From: a virus
DNA: 64,000 bases
Direction: 5' to 3' (one strand)
Virus record (IMG/VR): IMGVR_UViG_3300037258_000514
Coordinates: 62,001 to 126,000 of that record
Of the stretch, positions 16,068 through 23,001 are shown one piece after another. Made by a program: the position numbers and the translations under genes. Position 1 is the first letter of the stretch. Each line of letters opens with the position of its first letter. The notes below the pieces were generated by a model. That model worked only from the letters and a program-made list of their open reading frames with translations. It was not told the origin of the DNA and did no database searches.

Positions 16068-16229
16068 TTAAATAACACCTCTGAAGTAGTCAATAACTCC
16101 GGCTACAGGAAGTAAAGCAATGCTTATCCATACAATAATCTCTAATACACTCATAACATACTTACCATTTTCTATCTTTGAAACACAAAAGTTTCTGTTA
16201 GACTTAGATTGCATAACTTGCTTCTTCAT
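16068..16229 (-). CDS. Small membrane protein
   Basis: 53 aa from ATG 16229 directly behind the -10 box at 16237-16242; the C-terminal half (VLEIIVWISIALLPVAGVI) is one membrane helix. The reading frame stays open to 16469 but that part is promoter and structured RNA. A shorter start giving 28 aa is possible. Confidence 0.4.
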   Translation of the reverse strand: MKKQVMQSKSNRNFCVSKIENGKYVMSVLEIIVWISIALLPVAGVIDYFRGVI

Positions 16230-16236
16230 ATAATTT

Positions 16237-16265
16237 ACTATACCAGATTTTATAGCATTACTCAA
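16237..16265 (-). promoter_or_regulatory. Sigma70-type promoter
   Basis: TTGAGT (16265-16260), 17-nt spacer, TATAGT (16242-16237), reading leftwards. Its expected start site is at the ATG at 16229, so a leaderless transcript is likely. Confidence 0.55.
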
Positions 16266-16337
16266 TTTTTCGCTTGACTTTTTACCGGTTGTAATATAGA
16301 TTAATAATGCAGGAAGCATACGCTCTATCCATATCAG

Positions 16338-16455
16338 AGCCCGCTCGCATCTGGTTTGCTCAGCACATTCCAAAAAGCAGCGGGCTTTGGTATGTGTCAA
16401 AAAACCGCTTGACAAGTCTACAATAAATCCTTTAGTATAAACCCGGCTGAGCAAA
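16338..16455. ncRNA. Structured divergent intergenic region, pseudoknot-like
   Basis: Two perfect inverted repeats interleave: AGCCCGCT (16338-16345) with AGCGGGCT (16379-16386), and TTTGCTCAGC (16355-16364) with GCTGAGCAAA (16446-16455). Interleaving gives an H-type pseudoknot on either strand. The region lies between promoters facing left and right and has no convincing gene. Confidence 0.4.
16408..16437 (+). promoter_or_regulatory. Promoter for the plus-strand gene
   Basis: GCTTGACA with an 18-nt spacer and TAGTAT, reading rightwards, about 95 nt upstream of the ATG at 16533. A second plus-strand TTGACT/TAGATT pair lies near 16272. The AAAGC hairpin (AAGCATTTTTGCTT) at 16507-16520 sits between promoter and gene. 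Confidence 0.5.
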
Positions 16456-16532
16456 CTTAATCCTGTCAAAGTTAGCTCAACAGAACACTTAAAACTTTAG
16501 AAAGAAAAGCATTTTTGCTTCCTTAGCTCTGT

Positions 16533-17075
16533 ATGGAAAGGAAAAAAACGGGCGCAGAGTACAGAGAACTTTCATTACAATATGCTACTCACACAGTTAC
16601 ACCTCAACAACAATGCGTTAATAAATCTGCTAACGCATTGTTAAGAAAACCAAAGAAAAAGAAAAAGATAAAACAAAAAAGACCTACACAGTTAGGCGAT
16701 TATCGTTTAATGAATTTACAGATTCGTATTAAGCAATCTGAAAATCATTACATTGATAAACATGAATTTGCCAAAATGCTTTTCCGTAGAATGACAACGG
16801 AAGAAAAACTAATTTTACCTGAACTCACTGCTCTCGGGTTTGTTCCTCAACAAGTTGTCTTTGGTTTTATTCCTGATTTTTGGCTTCCGACAAAGAAAAT
16901 TATAGTTGAAATTGACGGAGGCTATCATACTGCACGAAAGCAACTTGTAGCCGATCGTGAGCGCGATGAAATATTTCGGCGTAACGAATATAAAGTATTA
17001 CGATTTACTAATGATGAAGTCTCTAACAATCTAAAGATGGTTGTAGAGCAAATTAAAAAGGTAGTTCTTGTATGA
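16533..17075 (+). CDS. Vsr/DUF559-type endonuclease-like protein
   Basis: 180 aa; the only convincing plus-strand gene. Lys-rich N-terminus (KPKKKKKIKQKR). The C-terminal PD-(D/E)xK core has FGFIPDFWLPTKKIIVEIDGG...H (about residues 110-132), then RDEIFRRNEYKVLRFTNDEV. This is the layout of very-short-patch-repair-like nucleases and many free-standing homing endonucleases. No ribosome site is evident. Strand and isolation suggest an inserted mobile gene. Confidence 0.75.
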   Translation: MERKKTGAEYRELSLQYATHTVTPQQQCVNKSANALLRKPKKKKKIKQKRPTQLGDYRLMNLQIRIKQSENHYIDKHEFAKMLFRRMTTEEKLILPELTALGFVPQQVVFGFIPDFWLPTKKIIVEIDGGYHTARKQLVADRERDEIFRRNEYKVLRFTNDEVSNNLKMVVEQIKKVVLV

Positions 17076-17392
17076 GAGTATTCCGAACCCCGGGTTTCCA
17101 GAAAGCTGGTTTAGTCCCACACTTCTCGTTATCACTTGATAATACCCGCAAATATTTTAACATGCCGGTAATACTTGGTTGTACTAGATTGAGCAACGGT
17201 GATGCGGTGTCCCGCTAACTGACTCAACTATCTTGTATTGAGATGGTGAATTACTAACAAGGAATACTTGCAAGGGCGAGCACTTTACCCGTACTGATCG
17301 CTTACAAACTGATCGGGATAACTACTGCTTTGAAATGAACGTTCACACAAACCCTACATGTTACGCTCTGCTACGCTCTACACAGAAGAAAT
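17076..17392. other. 317-bp gene-free stretch
   Basis: No open frame over about 35 codons with a ribosome site on either strand, and no T-arm or other recognisable RNA. It lies between the 3' end of the plus-strand gene and the minus-strand terminator. Confidence 0.5.
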
Positions 17393-17428
17393 ACAAAAAG
17401 AAAGTCGGTTGCGACTTCTGCAACCGAC
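17393..17428 (-). terminator. Rho-independent terminator
   Basis: On the minus strand GTCGGTTGC-AGAAGTC-GCAACCGAC, a perfect 9-bp stem, is followed at once by TTTCTTTTTG. It ends transcription coming from the block right of it, about 105 nt after the stop of the gene at 17534. The intervening 17429-17533 may form a further GTTGG/CCAAC hairpin. Confidence 0.75.
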
Positions 17429-17533
17429 GGAGCGAAGCGACATCGTAGTGGTTAATCGTAGTAGTTGGTTGTAAAGCAACACGCTGTACCCAACCCACAT
17501 CTCTATTCCGCAGCAAACACCTAGATAGTACTC

Positions 17534-18177
17534 TTATGCGAAAATTCTAAGCGAAGTTCCACACTCAGCACAAAACTTAGTGTTACTTTTATTTTGCCGC
17601 CCGCATGAAATGCATGTCTGTTTCGTTTCGACCGTTACAGGACGTGAGACGTGTTTGCCCTTTACCTGTCCCACTAAGTGGAATACAAGTACATGGCTTT
17701 GGGATTCGGTGGCGAAGTTTTCACCCCAGACGAATTGTTGATTGCTTTCGGCGCCCGGTACCGTTATTCCTACGTCTGAGACATCCTCAACACAACTCTT
17801 CATAAATTCGCCGGAGTTAAATGTGCACCCAGCGGATGATGAAGATACTGCATTTGTAAACGTAGTTGTGTGTACTGCTGTACTATCAAACTGATTGCCC
17901 TGATATTCCGGATGTGTGCGGTCCTGAAGAAGTTCTTGTACGTGTTGGATGTGATATCGTTCTTTGGTCGCTCTTCATCCATATAGGGCGCCACGGATCG
18001 GGATCAGTTCTTCTGCGTCTTCGATCAGGAATAGGAATATTAACCCCATCGTCTGATAGATGTTATACGTTGATATTGTTGTCCTCTGCGTTCCTTTGTT
18101 TTGTAAAAATCTGTGTTTATTCTTACTACCTGACCAATCTTAAATTTGGGAACTTCTTTTTTCTTTGTTTTCGTCAA
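17534..18177 (-). pseudogene. Frameshifted gene, zinc-ribbon C-terminus
   Basis: Three reading frames join into one plausible protein. It starts at TTG 18177 (GGAG 6 nt upstream) with MTKTKKKEVPKFKIGQVVRI, continues ...YQRITSIRRWG, then after +1 NIPIPDRRRRRTDPDPWRPIWM, then after another +1 ATKERYHIQHVQELLQDR...FDSTAVHTTTF. It ends with the CISCGRQN...CAECG zinc ribbon, stop at 17534. Both breaks equal one extra base (near 18051 in TGGGGTTAAT, and near 17980). Either a decayed gene, assembly indels, or recoding; the last 89 codons stay open from ATG 17803. Confidence 0.55.
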
Positions 18178-18583
18178 TTTTCGCTCCTGTTGAGTGGCAG
18201 TGCGGACCTGAAAACTTTAAGAAACACGTAGGACAAACATCATGTTTTAATAATTCGGCTTCAAGTGTTTCAACTCTAAGTTTAGACTTCGCTAGATCAG
18301 CACGCAGTTGACTAAGATGAAGTCTCGTGGCAGCATCTATCCACGCCTCACTAGCACTCTTACCTTCTCCATCAATTCCTGACCAGTAGCTAGCACGTAT
18401 TACCATGTAAACAAGTCGTTCGCCTTGTCCAGGCCAGAATGCTTTAACGGGACCGCCAGAACACGTCGCTGTCGGCCAGATAGATAAAACATATTTTTTT
18501 GCTGATAAGGCTTTCTCTGAAAGCGTTGTTGTATCTGGTTCGGGTGCATCATTGTTTTTAATTACTTTTGTCTTCCAAAACAT
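18140..18583 (-). CDS. Hypothetical protein, EAWxxAA family
   Basis: 147 aa. Contains KSASEAWIDAATRLHLSQL (about residues 76-94), shared with the gene at 15581, then a coiled coil and a C-terminal CPTCFLKFSGPHC zinc motif. It overlaps the frameshifted gene by 38 nt. Function unknown. Confidence 0.6.
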   Translation of the reverse strand: MFWKTKVIKNNDAPEPDTTTLSEKALSAKKYVLSIWPTATCSGGPVKAFWPGQGERLVYMVIRASYWSGIDGEGKSASEAWIDAATRLHLSQLRADLAKSKLRVETLEAELLKHDVCPTCFLKFSGPHCHSTGAKIDENKEKRSSQI

Positions 18584-18591
18584 CTGTGCTC

Positions 18592-18990
18592 CTATGCTAC
18601 TGAAATTCGAGGATCAATTACTGCGGGCCATGTATTGTTATCTGGAGGCTGAAGTTGTTTGTTAGGTTCTGTTAAGGGAACTGTTACATGTATCTCAGCT
18701 GTGCACGTACTCTCTTGCATATCTAGTGTTGAACTCAGACTATAGTAGTAAGTCTCCCCTGCTTTTACATCTTCATCCATGTACCAATGTTTTCCTGAAG
18801 CTGTATTTGCTAGAAAAGATTTTCTGCATGAATGATGTTCAACTGTGCTTCTATAGATAGTTGTATAACAGTGAGCGCAGAGATCTTGATGCCATTGTAT
18901 CAGTACGGCGTGTCTGTATTTAGATTGATACTGAGGAGTCGTGCCGCAACTGAATAGAGTGATAAGTAGGAGTGTAAGTGCATATTTCAT
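18592..18990 (-). CDS. Lipoprotein, Fn3-like
   Basis: 132 aa. Signal peptide MKYALTLLLITLFSC with a lipobox (LFSC, Cys 15). The mature part has VKAGETYYYSLSSTLDM, the turn-strand pattern typical of fibronectin-type-III-like domains, and several cysteines. Probably an envelope-exposed phage lipoprotein; superinfection exclusion is one possibility. Confidence 0.65.
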   Translation of the reverse strand: MKYALTLLLITLFSCGTTPQYQSKYRHAVLIQWHQDLCAHCYTTIYRSTVEHHSCRKSFLANTASGKHWYMDEDVKAGETYYYSLSSTLDMQESTCTAEIHVTVPLTEPNKQLQPPDNNTWPAVIDPRISVA

Positions 18991-18993
18991 AAG

Positions 18994-19069
18994 TGGTGTC
19001 CCCGCTGGGATTCAAACCCAGATTTCCGGTTTCGTAGACCAGCGCCTTGTTCAATTGGACTACGGGGAC
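18994..19069 (-). tRNA. tRNA-Arg(ACG)
   Basis: Acceptor GTCCCCG/CGGGGAC, anticodon arm CTGGT-CTACGAA-ACCGG, T-arm CTGGG-TTTGAAT-CCCAG, discriminator A, CCA encoded. A34 would need deamination to inosine to read CGC/CGA. Confidence 0.9.
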
Positions 19070-19071
19070 GT

Positions 19072-19254
19072 TTACTTTAATAAGTTTGGCATTGTCTCTT
19101 TGTAGTTATCAACTGTAACTAAATTACCATTCGATGCAACAAGTATTGGGAATCCCTTGTTAGTATCGCATTCAAAAGCTATACCGCATCCAGGACAATG
19201 TTTAATCCAAGGATAGGCGATGATCTGAAACGTTTTACAGTTTGAACACCGCAT
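19072..19254 (-). CDS. Small zinc-ribbon protein
   Basis: 60 aa, MRCSNCKTFQ...KHCPGCGIAFEC: two CxxC pairs about 16 residues apart form a zinc ribbon. It ends 3 nt before tRNA-Arg(ACG). Confidence 0.6.
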   Translation of the reverse strand: MRCSNCKTFQIIAYPWIKHCPGCGIAFECDTNKGFPILVASNGNLVTVDNYKETMPNLLK

Positions 19255-19282
19255 TCGTAGAGCTGTTACTTCAAAATGGGGT

Positions 19283-19474
19283 TCATTTATTATTTGTAAA
19301 TTTGCCGCGTGCGCCTACCTTCCAATCAATTGCCTGCTGGTGATCTAACGTTACGCAGTCTGCTACACTGTCGTAGACGGCGATTAATCCGCTTAGATCA
19401 GTCATGTTAAGCTCTTCTTTAACCTGGTCAAATGTAAGACGTTTTTCTGAGTCAAGAACAATGTATATTAGCAT
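19283..19474 (-). CDS. Small hypothetical protein
   Basis: 63 aa from ATG 19474, just behind the CCA of tRNA-Arg(CCT). No ribosome site visible. Contains SGLIAVYDSVADCVTLDH. Function unknown. Confidence 0.45.
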   Translation of the reverse strand: MLIYIVLDSEKRLTFDQVKEELNMTDLSGLIAVYDSVADCVTLDHQQAIDWKVGARGKFTNNK

Positions 19475-19480
19475 AAGTTT

Positions 19481-19556
19481 TGGTGCTAGCACTCGGATTC
19501 AAACCGAGATCTATTACTTAGGAGGTAATTGTCCTCTTCAATTGGACGATGCCAGC
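19481..19556 (-). tRNA. tRNA-Arg(CCT)
   Basis: Acceptor GCTGGCA/TGCTAGC, anticodon arm ATTAC-CTCCTAA-GTAAT, T-arm CTCGG-TTTGAAT-CCGAG, discriminator A, CCA encoded. The upstream CDS stops 19 nt inside it. Confidence 0.9.
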
Positions 19557-19855
19557 TTTTCTTTATTTGCAGCCTGAAAACTTTTTTCGCGTTCTTCTTT
19601 ACAATGAGCGCATCCCGCGCATTCGATGTCGGCAATATCAAACTGTAAAAGTCTTTGTGGTTTGCCTTTAAATGTTTTGCAAAACTCTTGTACTACGGCT
19701 TGTGTTGAGTAATGCTGAGCTTCTTTCCAAGCTTCCCAGCGCTCCTCAAGATAGTTGTCAAGATAGCTGCCATGTTCCGTGCGCTGAAGTCCCTGTAACG
19801 GATGGACCCATCCGTTAAGAACCGCACGCTCTTCAAACTGTTCTCTCTGCGTCAT
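19538..19855 (-). CDS. Hypothetical protein, paralogue of 15200 gene
   Basis: 105 aa from ATG 19855, which shares ATGA with the upstream stop. SYLDNYLEERWEAWKEAQH matches the gene at 15200. C-terminal cysteines CAGCAHC may bind zinc. The stop codon lies inside tRNA-Arg(CCT). Confidence 0.6.
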   Translation of the reverse strand: MTQREQFEERAVLNGWVHPLQGLQRTEHGSYLDNYLEERWEAWKEAQHYSTQAVVQEFCKTFKGKPQRLLQFDIADIECAGCAHCKEEREKSFQAANKEKLASSN

Positions 19856-20259
19856 TGTATTTTGTCTGCACAATCCACAAGATCGCATAGGATAGCTTTC
19901 ACAAAATCTTTGCCCATGCGTTCAGCATCAATTTCTACTTTGCCATCACTTCTTGTATGGAAAGTAATTTGTCCAAAACCGATTCCAGGTACGGACCAGT
20001 TAAGTTCAACCCACTGTCCACCATGGAATGTATGTTCCTTTCCTGCACTATCAATTCCGATTGTATCAGGACGATAGCCTACCGATCCAATTTTAACAAA
20101 TGAGGCGTGGACATTTCCTTTTTCTACTTCTTCGATCTTAACAGTTCCAATATTGTTTAGATCTGCTCCCTTTGGGAGTATAACAGATGCGGCTGTTGAT
20201 GCAAGTTTTTCTTTAATTTCTACTTCAGTTAAAGGAGCGGGTATGTGTTTTTTAATCAT
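19852..20259 (-). CDS. Hypothetical protein
   Basis: 135 aa, mixed alpha/beta, HGGQWVELNWSVPGIGFGQ in the middle. No family recognised. ATGA overlap with the next gene. Confidence 0.55.
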   Translation of the reverse strand: MIKKHIPAPLTEVEIKEKLASTAASVILPKGADLNNIGTVKIEEVEKGNVHASFVKIGSVGYRPDTIGIDSAGKEHTFHGGQWVELNWSVPGIGFGQITFHTRSDGKVEIDAERMGKDFVKAILCDLVDCADKIQ

Positions 20260-20284
20260 TGGATTTTATCTAAACTCGGTAAAA

Positions 20285-20359
20285 TGGAGGAGCTAGCCGG
20301 ATTCGAACCGACGTTCACGGCTTAGAAGGCCATGTCCTGTCCTATTGGATGATAGCCCC
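20285..20359 (-). tRNA. tRNA-Arg(TCT)
   Basis: Acceptor GGGGCTA/TAGCTCC, anticodon arm ATGGC-CTTCTAA-GCCGT, T-loop TTCGAAT, discriminator T, CCA encoded. Confidence 0.9.
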
Positions 20360-20383
20360 GATCTTATATAATTACCTGTAATT

Positions 20384-20458
20384 TGGTAGGGCCAGCGGGA
20401 GTTGAACCCGCATCCCGGGATTGAGAAACCCGTCGCCTAACCGTTAGCAGATGGCCCC
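20384..20458 (-). tRNA. tRNA-Glu(CTC)
   Basis: Acceptor GGGGCCA/TGGCCCT, anticodon arm CGGGT-TTCTCAA-TCCCG, T-loop TTCAACT, discriminator A, CCA encoded. The upstream gene (cREC-like) ends inside it. Confidence 0.88.
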
Positions 20459-20826
20459 ACATAGCGTTTGTAAGCAGCATCCATTACAAAAGTTATATTC
20501 ATTTTGCCTACGGGATTCATTGAGTGAACTAAGTAGTTTTTCGGAAGTTGTCCTTGTTCAATTAACCACTTAGCACAATCGTATCCCGTTTTCTCCTGAA
20601 AAATTTCGTAAGGAATTTTAACTTCATTTAGTTTTTTATCAATCTCTGCATATGCAACAACATCGCAATAGTGTTGGTAGTGTTCGGTTCCAAGATCGTG
20701 GTCGAAACTGATTACGTCCGGTACGCCGTGAAGCTCGATGTAGGCAATAAATTCTTCGTATGATCGAACCACGTCCCAAGTAAAATCAGGTGGAAGTCTA
20801 CTATCATCTAAAAATAGCTTTCTCAT
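20437..20826 (-). CDS. Cyclic-phosphate-processing receiver-like (cREC) protein
   Basis: 129 aa. MRKLFLDDSRLPP (residues 1-13), DVISFDHDLGTEHY (about 38-51), GYDCAKWLIE and NYLVHSMNPVGKMNI form the set of motifs of the predicted cyclic-phosphate-processing receiver family, associated by comparative genomics with RNA-end repair. No enzymology is established from sequence. The last codons overlap tRNA-Glu(CTC) by 22 nt. Confidence 0.75.
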   Translation of the reverse strand: MRKLFLDDSRLPPDFTWDVVRSYEEFIAYIELHGVPDVISFDHDLGTEHYQHYCDVVAYAEIDKKLNEVKIPYEIFQEKTGYDCAKWLIEQGQLPKNYLVHSMNPVGKMNITFVMDAAYKRYVGPSANG

Positions 20827-20978
20827 TTCAACATCCTCTCATATTGTTGCGTTTGTTTATCATATTGTTGCGTTATTTTACGCAGTTGATGAATATGAAT
20901 TATTTCGAACGTTATTCTTACGATCATTAAAATTGCAATTAAAATAAGAAAGCGAAAGTGGTGATTAGACCTTTTCAT
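20823..20978 (-). CDS. Small membrane protein
   Basis: 51 aa from ATG 20978 with GGGGAG 6 nt upstream. Hydrophobic helix FLILIAILMIVRITFEII, then a Gln-rich tail with a repeated QQYDKQT/QQYERM. The stop overlaps the next start (ATGA). Confidence 0.6.
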   Translation of the reverse strand: MKRSNHHFRFLILIAILMIVRITFEIIHIHQLRKITQQYDKQTQQYERMLK

Positions 20979-21147
20979 TCAACACTCCCCAACTCGATCC
21001 TACGGCATAAGTGGGGAAACCGCATTCTTTTAAGTTAGAGCTTACCCATGCCGCGATTTCTTCATTTGTCTTTCCGTGCATATGTGCTGCTGCTTTAATT
21101 GCAAATTCGAAACACAGATCAACGAGTTTTTGTTTTTCGTTTATCAT
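20965..21147 (-). CDS. Small hypothetical protein
   Basis: 60 aa from ATG 21147, 6 nt after the CCA of tRNA-Lys(TTT); the frame extends back through the tRNA but that part is tRNA. Contains HMHGKTNEEIAAWVSSNLKE. No ribosome site. Confidence 0.5.
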   Translation of the reverse strand: MINEKQKLVDLCFEFAIKAAAHMHGKTNEEIAAWVSSNLKECGFPTYAVGSSWGVLNEKV

Positions 21148-21152
21148 AAATT

Positions 21153-21230
21153 TGGTGGGGGCCGTGGGATTCGAACCCACTACCTTCCGCTTAAAAGGCG
21201 GTAGCTGCAATCCTTATGAGCTTCGCCCCC
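21153..21230 (-). tRNA. tRNA-Lys(TTT)
   Basis: Acceptor GGGGGC/GCCCCC, anticodon loop CTTTTAA on a CCGC/GCGG stem, T-arm GTGGG-TTCGAAT-CCCAC, discriminator A, CCA encoded. Confidence 0.9.
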
Positions 21231-21232
21231 AT

Positions 21233-21274
21233 CTAAGATGTGTTAAGTATTTCTACAGCTACAAAACGTTTCAT
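21233..21274 (-). CDS. Micro-ORF, 13 aa
   Basis: MKRFVAVEILNTS with a strong AAAGGAG 6 nt upstream, between the gene at 21287 and tRNA-Lys. Too short to judge; it could be a leader peptide or spacer translation signal. Confidence 0.35.
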   Translation of the reverse strand: MKRFVAVEILNTS

Positions 21275-21286
21275 TTATTCTCCTTT

Positions 21287-21826
21287 CTAAATATATACTG
21301 TCTTCATATATTGTTCAAATCGCATTGCACTCAATCTTATGGCGTAAGCATAAGCCTCGTCTTGCTCTTTTGTAATCGTAAGTTTTCCATTCTTATCACG
21401 CGGTAGATGTTGCATGTAAAACTTTATTCCACCTTCCATCGCATTCCTAACTCCTGGTTGGCGAACATAAACTTTATACTTCTTATCGCTCGGTTCAATT
21501 TCAACCACAGATTGATAGGAAGCATCAGGATCTGCACTTATACATCTGTTAATTAAAGCAAATAGATCGTCAGGATGTAACGAACCGCAAAAACTACACA
21601 CACGATTTCCATTTAATTTAAACTTATGCCATCTATCCAATCCTTTTGTGTGTTCCCAAGAACCGATTCCCTGCATTCTACGTCCGCACGTTATAGGCTC
21701 AGATAGCGTATCAACCAAGCTTAAGTACGTAGGTTCTTCTTCTATTATTCCACTACATCCAACAGTCTGACATTTTTCCCCGAGAACATCAGTTGAGCGT
21801 CCTATTAAGCATTTTTTGCAATACAT
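21287..21826 (-). CDS. Conserved hypothetical phage protein
   Basis: 179 aa. N-terminal CKKC, then RVCSFCGSLHPDDLFALI (about 75-92) and VYVRQPGVRNAMEGGIKFYMQHLP, a block recognised from many phages. Two zinc sites likely. Function unknown. Confidence 0.75.
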   Translation of the reverse strand: MYCKKCLIGRSTDVLGEKCQTVGCSGIIEEEPTYLSLVDTLSEPITCGRRMQGIGSWEHTKGLDRWHKFKLNGNRVCSFCGSLHPDDLFALINRCISADPDASYQSVVEIEPSDKKYKVYVRQPGVRNAMEGGIKFYMQHLPRDKNGKLTITKEQDEAYAYAIRLSAMRFEQYMKTVYI

Positions 21827-21842
21827 ATGGCTCCTAAGAAGT

Positions 21843-21920
21843 TGGTGGACCGCCCGGGAATTGAACCCGGAACCTTCCGCTTAAGAGGCGGTTGCTCTCA
21901 GCCTATTGAGCTAGCGGTCC
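21843..21920 (-). tRNA. tRNA-Lys(CTT)
   Basis: Acceptor GGACCGC/GCGGTCC perfect, anticodon CCGC-CTCTTAA-GCGG, T-arm CCGGG-TTCAATT-CCCGG, discriminator A, CCA encoded. Confidence 0.92.
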
Positions 21921-22071
21921 CCTTTTTAAAATTAACTAAAATTCTTGTTGTTTTTGCATTAAAAGTGTTTTTCTATTACAACGTGCTATCCTCCCTTCCA
22001 TTTCAGATCAACACTTAGTGATAGGGCTGTTGAAGCCAACTCTGGCATCACTGTCGTACGCTGTTGAAAAT

Positions 22072-22290
22072 CTAAGCCTTTTTAGGTTCAGGCTCTTCGA
22101 ATCTTTTTACTTCCGCTTTCGGATCCATTTTGTGAACTACAGGCTCCTTGAAAGCATAGACTTCGTGGAAGAATTTCTCCAAGAATTCTGCTGTTACTTC
22201 ACCTGCAGTTTCAAATTCAACAAGAATACGTTTCCTGTCGCCTACGATGTTTTCCGATTTGAGAATTTTAACATTACTTATACGTGCCAT
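22072..22290 (-). CDS. Small hypothetical protein
   Basis: 72 aa, MARISNVKILKSENIVG... with a charged C-terminus (FEEPEPKKA). AGGAG upstream. Function unknown. The 150 bp between its stop and tRNA-Lys(CTT) hold only ORFs of about 20 codons. Confidence 0.6.
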   Translation of the reverse strand: MARISNVKILKSENIVGDRKRILVEFETAGEVTAEFLEKFFHEVYAFKEPVVHKMDPKAEVKRFEEPEPKKA

Positions 22291-22298
22291 TTCTTCTC

Positions 22299-22511
22299 CT
22301 ATTGAGGTATATCTGAAAGTTGACCGATAGCGTTTTTAATTGTATTAAGTGCGTTCAAGTCATTACACGTTATACCAGAAATAGCTTTCATTGCTCGTTC
22401 CCTCATACTAACTGCGCCTCCAGTATAACCAGCCTGGAAGATTTGAAATTGTGTTGCGCTCTTGTTATCGTTTAATAGCTTGTTAAAAGCATCGTTCAGT
22501 TTATCAGCCAT
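22299..22511 (-). CDS. Small hypothetical protein
   Basis: 70 aa from ATG 22511 with AAAGGAG 4 nt upstream. Helical; contains FQAGYTGGAVSMRERAMKAI. Function unknown. Confidence 0.6.
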   Translation of the reverse strand: MADKLNDAFNKLLNDNKSATQFQIFQAGYTGGAVSMRERAMKAISGITCNDLNALNTIKNAIGQLSDIPQ

Positions 22512-22615
22512 TGTTCTCCTTTGTTTTTCATTCTCTTGTCCCTGTTCCCAACTTGTAGCAGCGCGCATTCCTTCTTGTACACCTAGGTACAAGCCTTCAT
22601 TTGTACTCCTGAAAT

Positions 22616-22690
22616 TGGTAGGCGTAGAGAGAATCGAACTCCCGTAGGACGGTAATCGGCCCGTCTGCTCTGCCCCTGAGCTATACGCCT
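22616..22690 (-). tRNA. tRNA, probably Ile(GAT), 8-nt anticodon loop
   Basis: Acceptor AGGCGTA/TACGCCT, normal D- and T-arms, discriminator A, CCA encoded. The anticodon arm GACGG-GCCGATTA-CCGTC has an 8-nt loop and only 4 nt of variable loop. Counting from the 3' side gives GAT at 34-36 with C33 and U37, counting from the 5' side gives CGA. Identity uncertain. Confidence 0.6.
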
Positions 22691-22698
22691 AAAAAAAC

Positions 22699-22833
22699 TT
22701 ACTTTGTGCAGAACTTCGCATGTTTGGTTCTTTGTTTTTTTGAACGAAATCTATTCCCGCAGAAGCCACAAAGTTGTTTCAGCATGTGACCAGTGCCTGA
22801 TGAGCCTTCACGTACTGCTGTTGGTTTTTTCAT
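22699..22833 (-). CDS. Small zinc-finger protein
   Basis: 44 aa from ATG 22833 with TAGGAG upstream. LCGFCGNRF...TKHAKFC gives a CxxC...HxxxC zinc finger. Ends 9 nt before the tRNA at 22616-22690. Confidence 0.6.
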   Translation of the reverse strand: MKKPTAVREGSSGTGHMLKQLCGFCGNRFRSKKQRTKHAKFCTK

Positions 22834-22848
22834 TTATTCTCCTAAAAT

Positions 22849-22924
22849 TGGTGCACCCGGAAGGACTCGAACCTCCGATAACTGTCTTGTAAGGGCAGCG
22901 TTTTAGCCGCTAAACTACGGGTGC
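22849..22924 (-). tRNA. tRNA-Val(TAC)
   Basis: Acceptor GCACCCG/CGGGTGC perfect, anticodon arm CTGCC-CTTACAA-GACAG (one C-A mismatch), T-loop TTCGAGT, discriminator A, CCA encoded. Confidence 0.82.
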
Positions 22925-22925
22925 A

Positions 22926-22999
22926 TCTAGGTGCTCACCGCACCTAGACTTTGAACTTAAACATCCCCCAAGGCTTTTATACCTTTATGTTTAAGCTAA
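22926..22999 (-). ncRNA. Two-hairpin structured spacer
   Basis: A perfect 9-bp hairpin TCTAGGTGC-GGTGA-GCACCTAGA (22926-22948) and a 9-bp stem CTTAAACAT/ATGTTTAAG (22956-22995) that encloses AAAGG/CCTT. No T-run follows, so a terminator is unlikely. Confidence 0.4.
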
Positions 23000-23001
23000 A
23001 A

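Noticed and set aside
16230-16469. N-terminal extension of the 16068 frame
   Set aside because: The segment contains a promoter and interleaved inverted repeats and encodes an unlikely sequence; the gene was started at 16229.
17076-17530. Group I/II intron or IscB-type guide RNA next to the plus-strand nuclease
   Set aside because: No P7/P3-like pairing elements or domain V motif could be found; the one clear hairpin is a minus-strand terminator.
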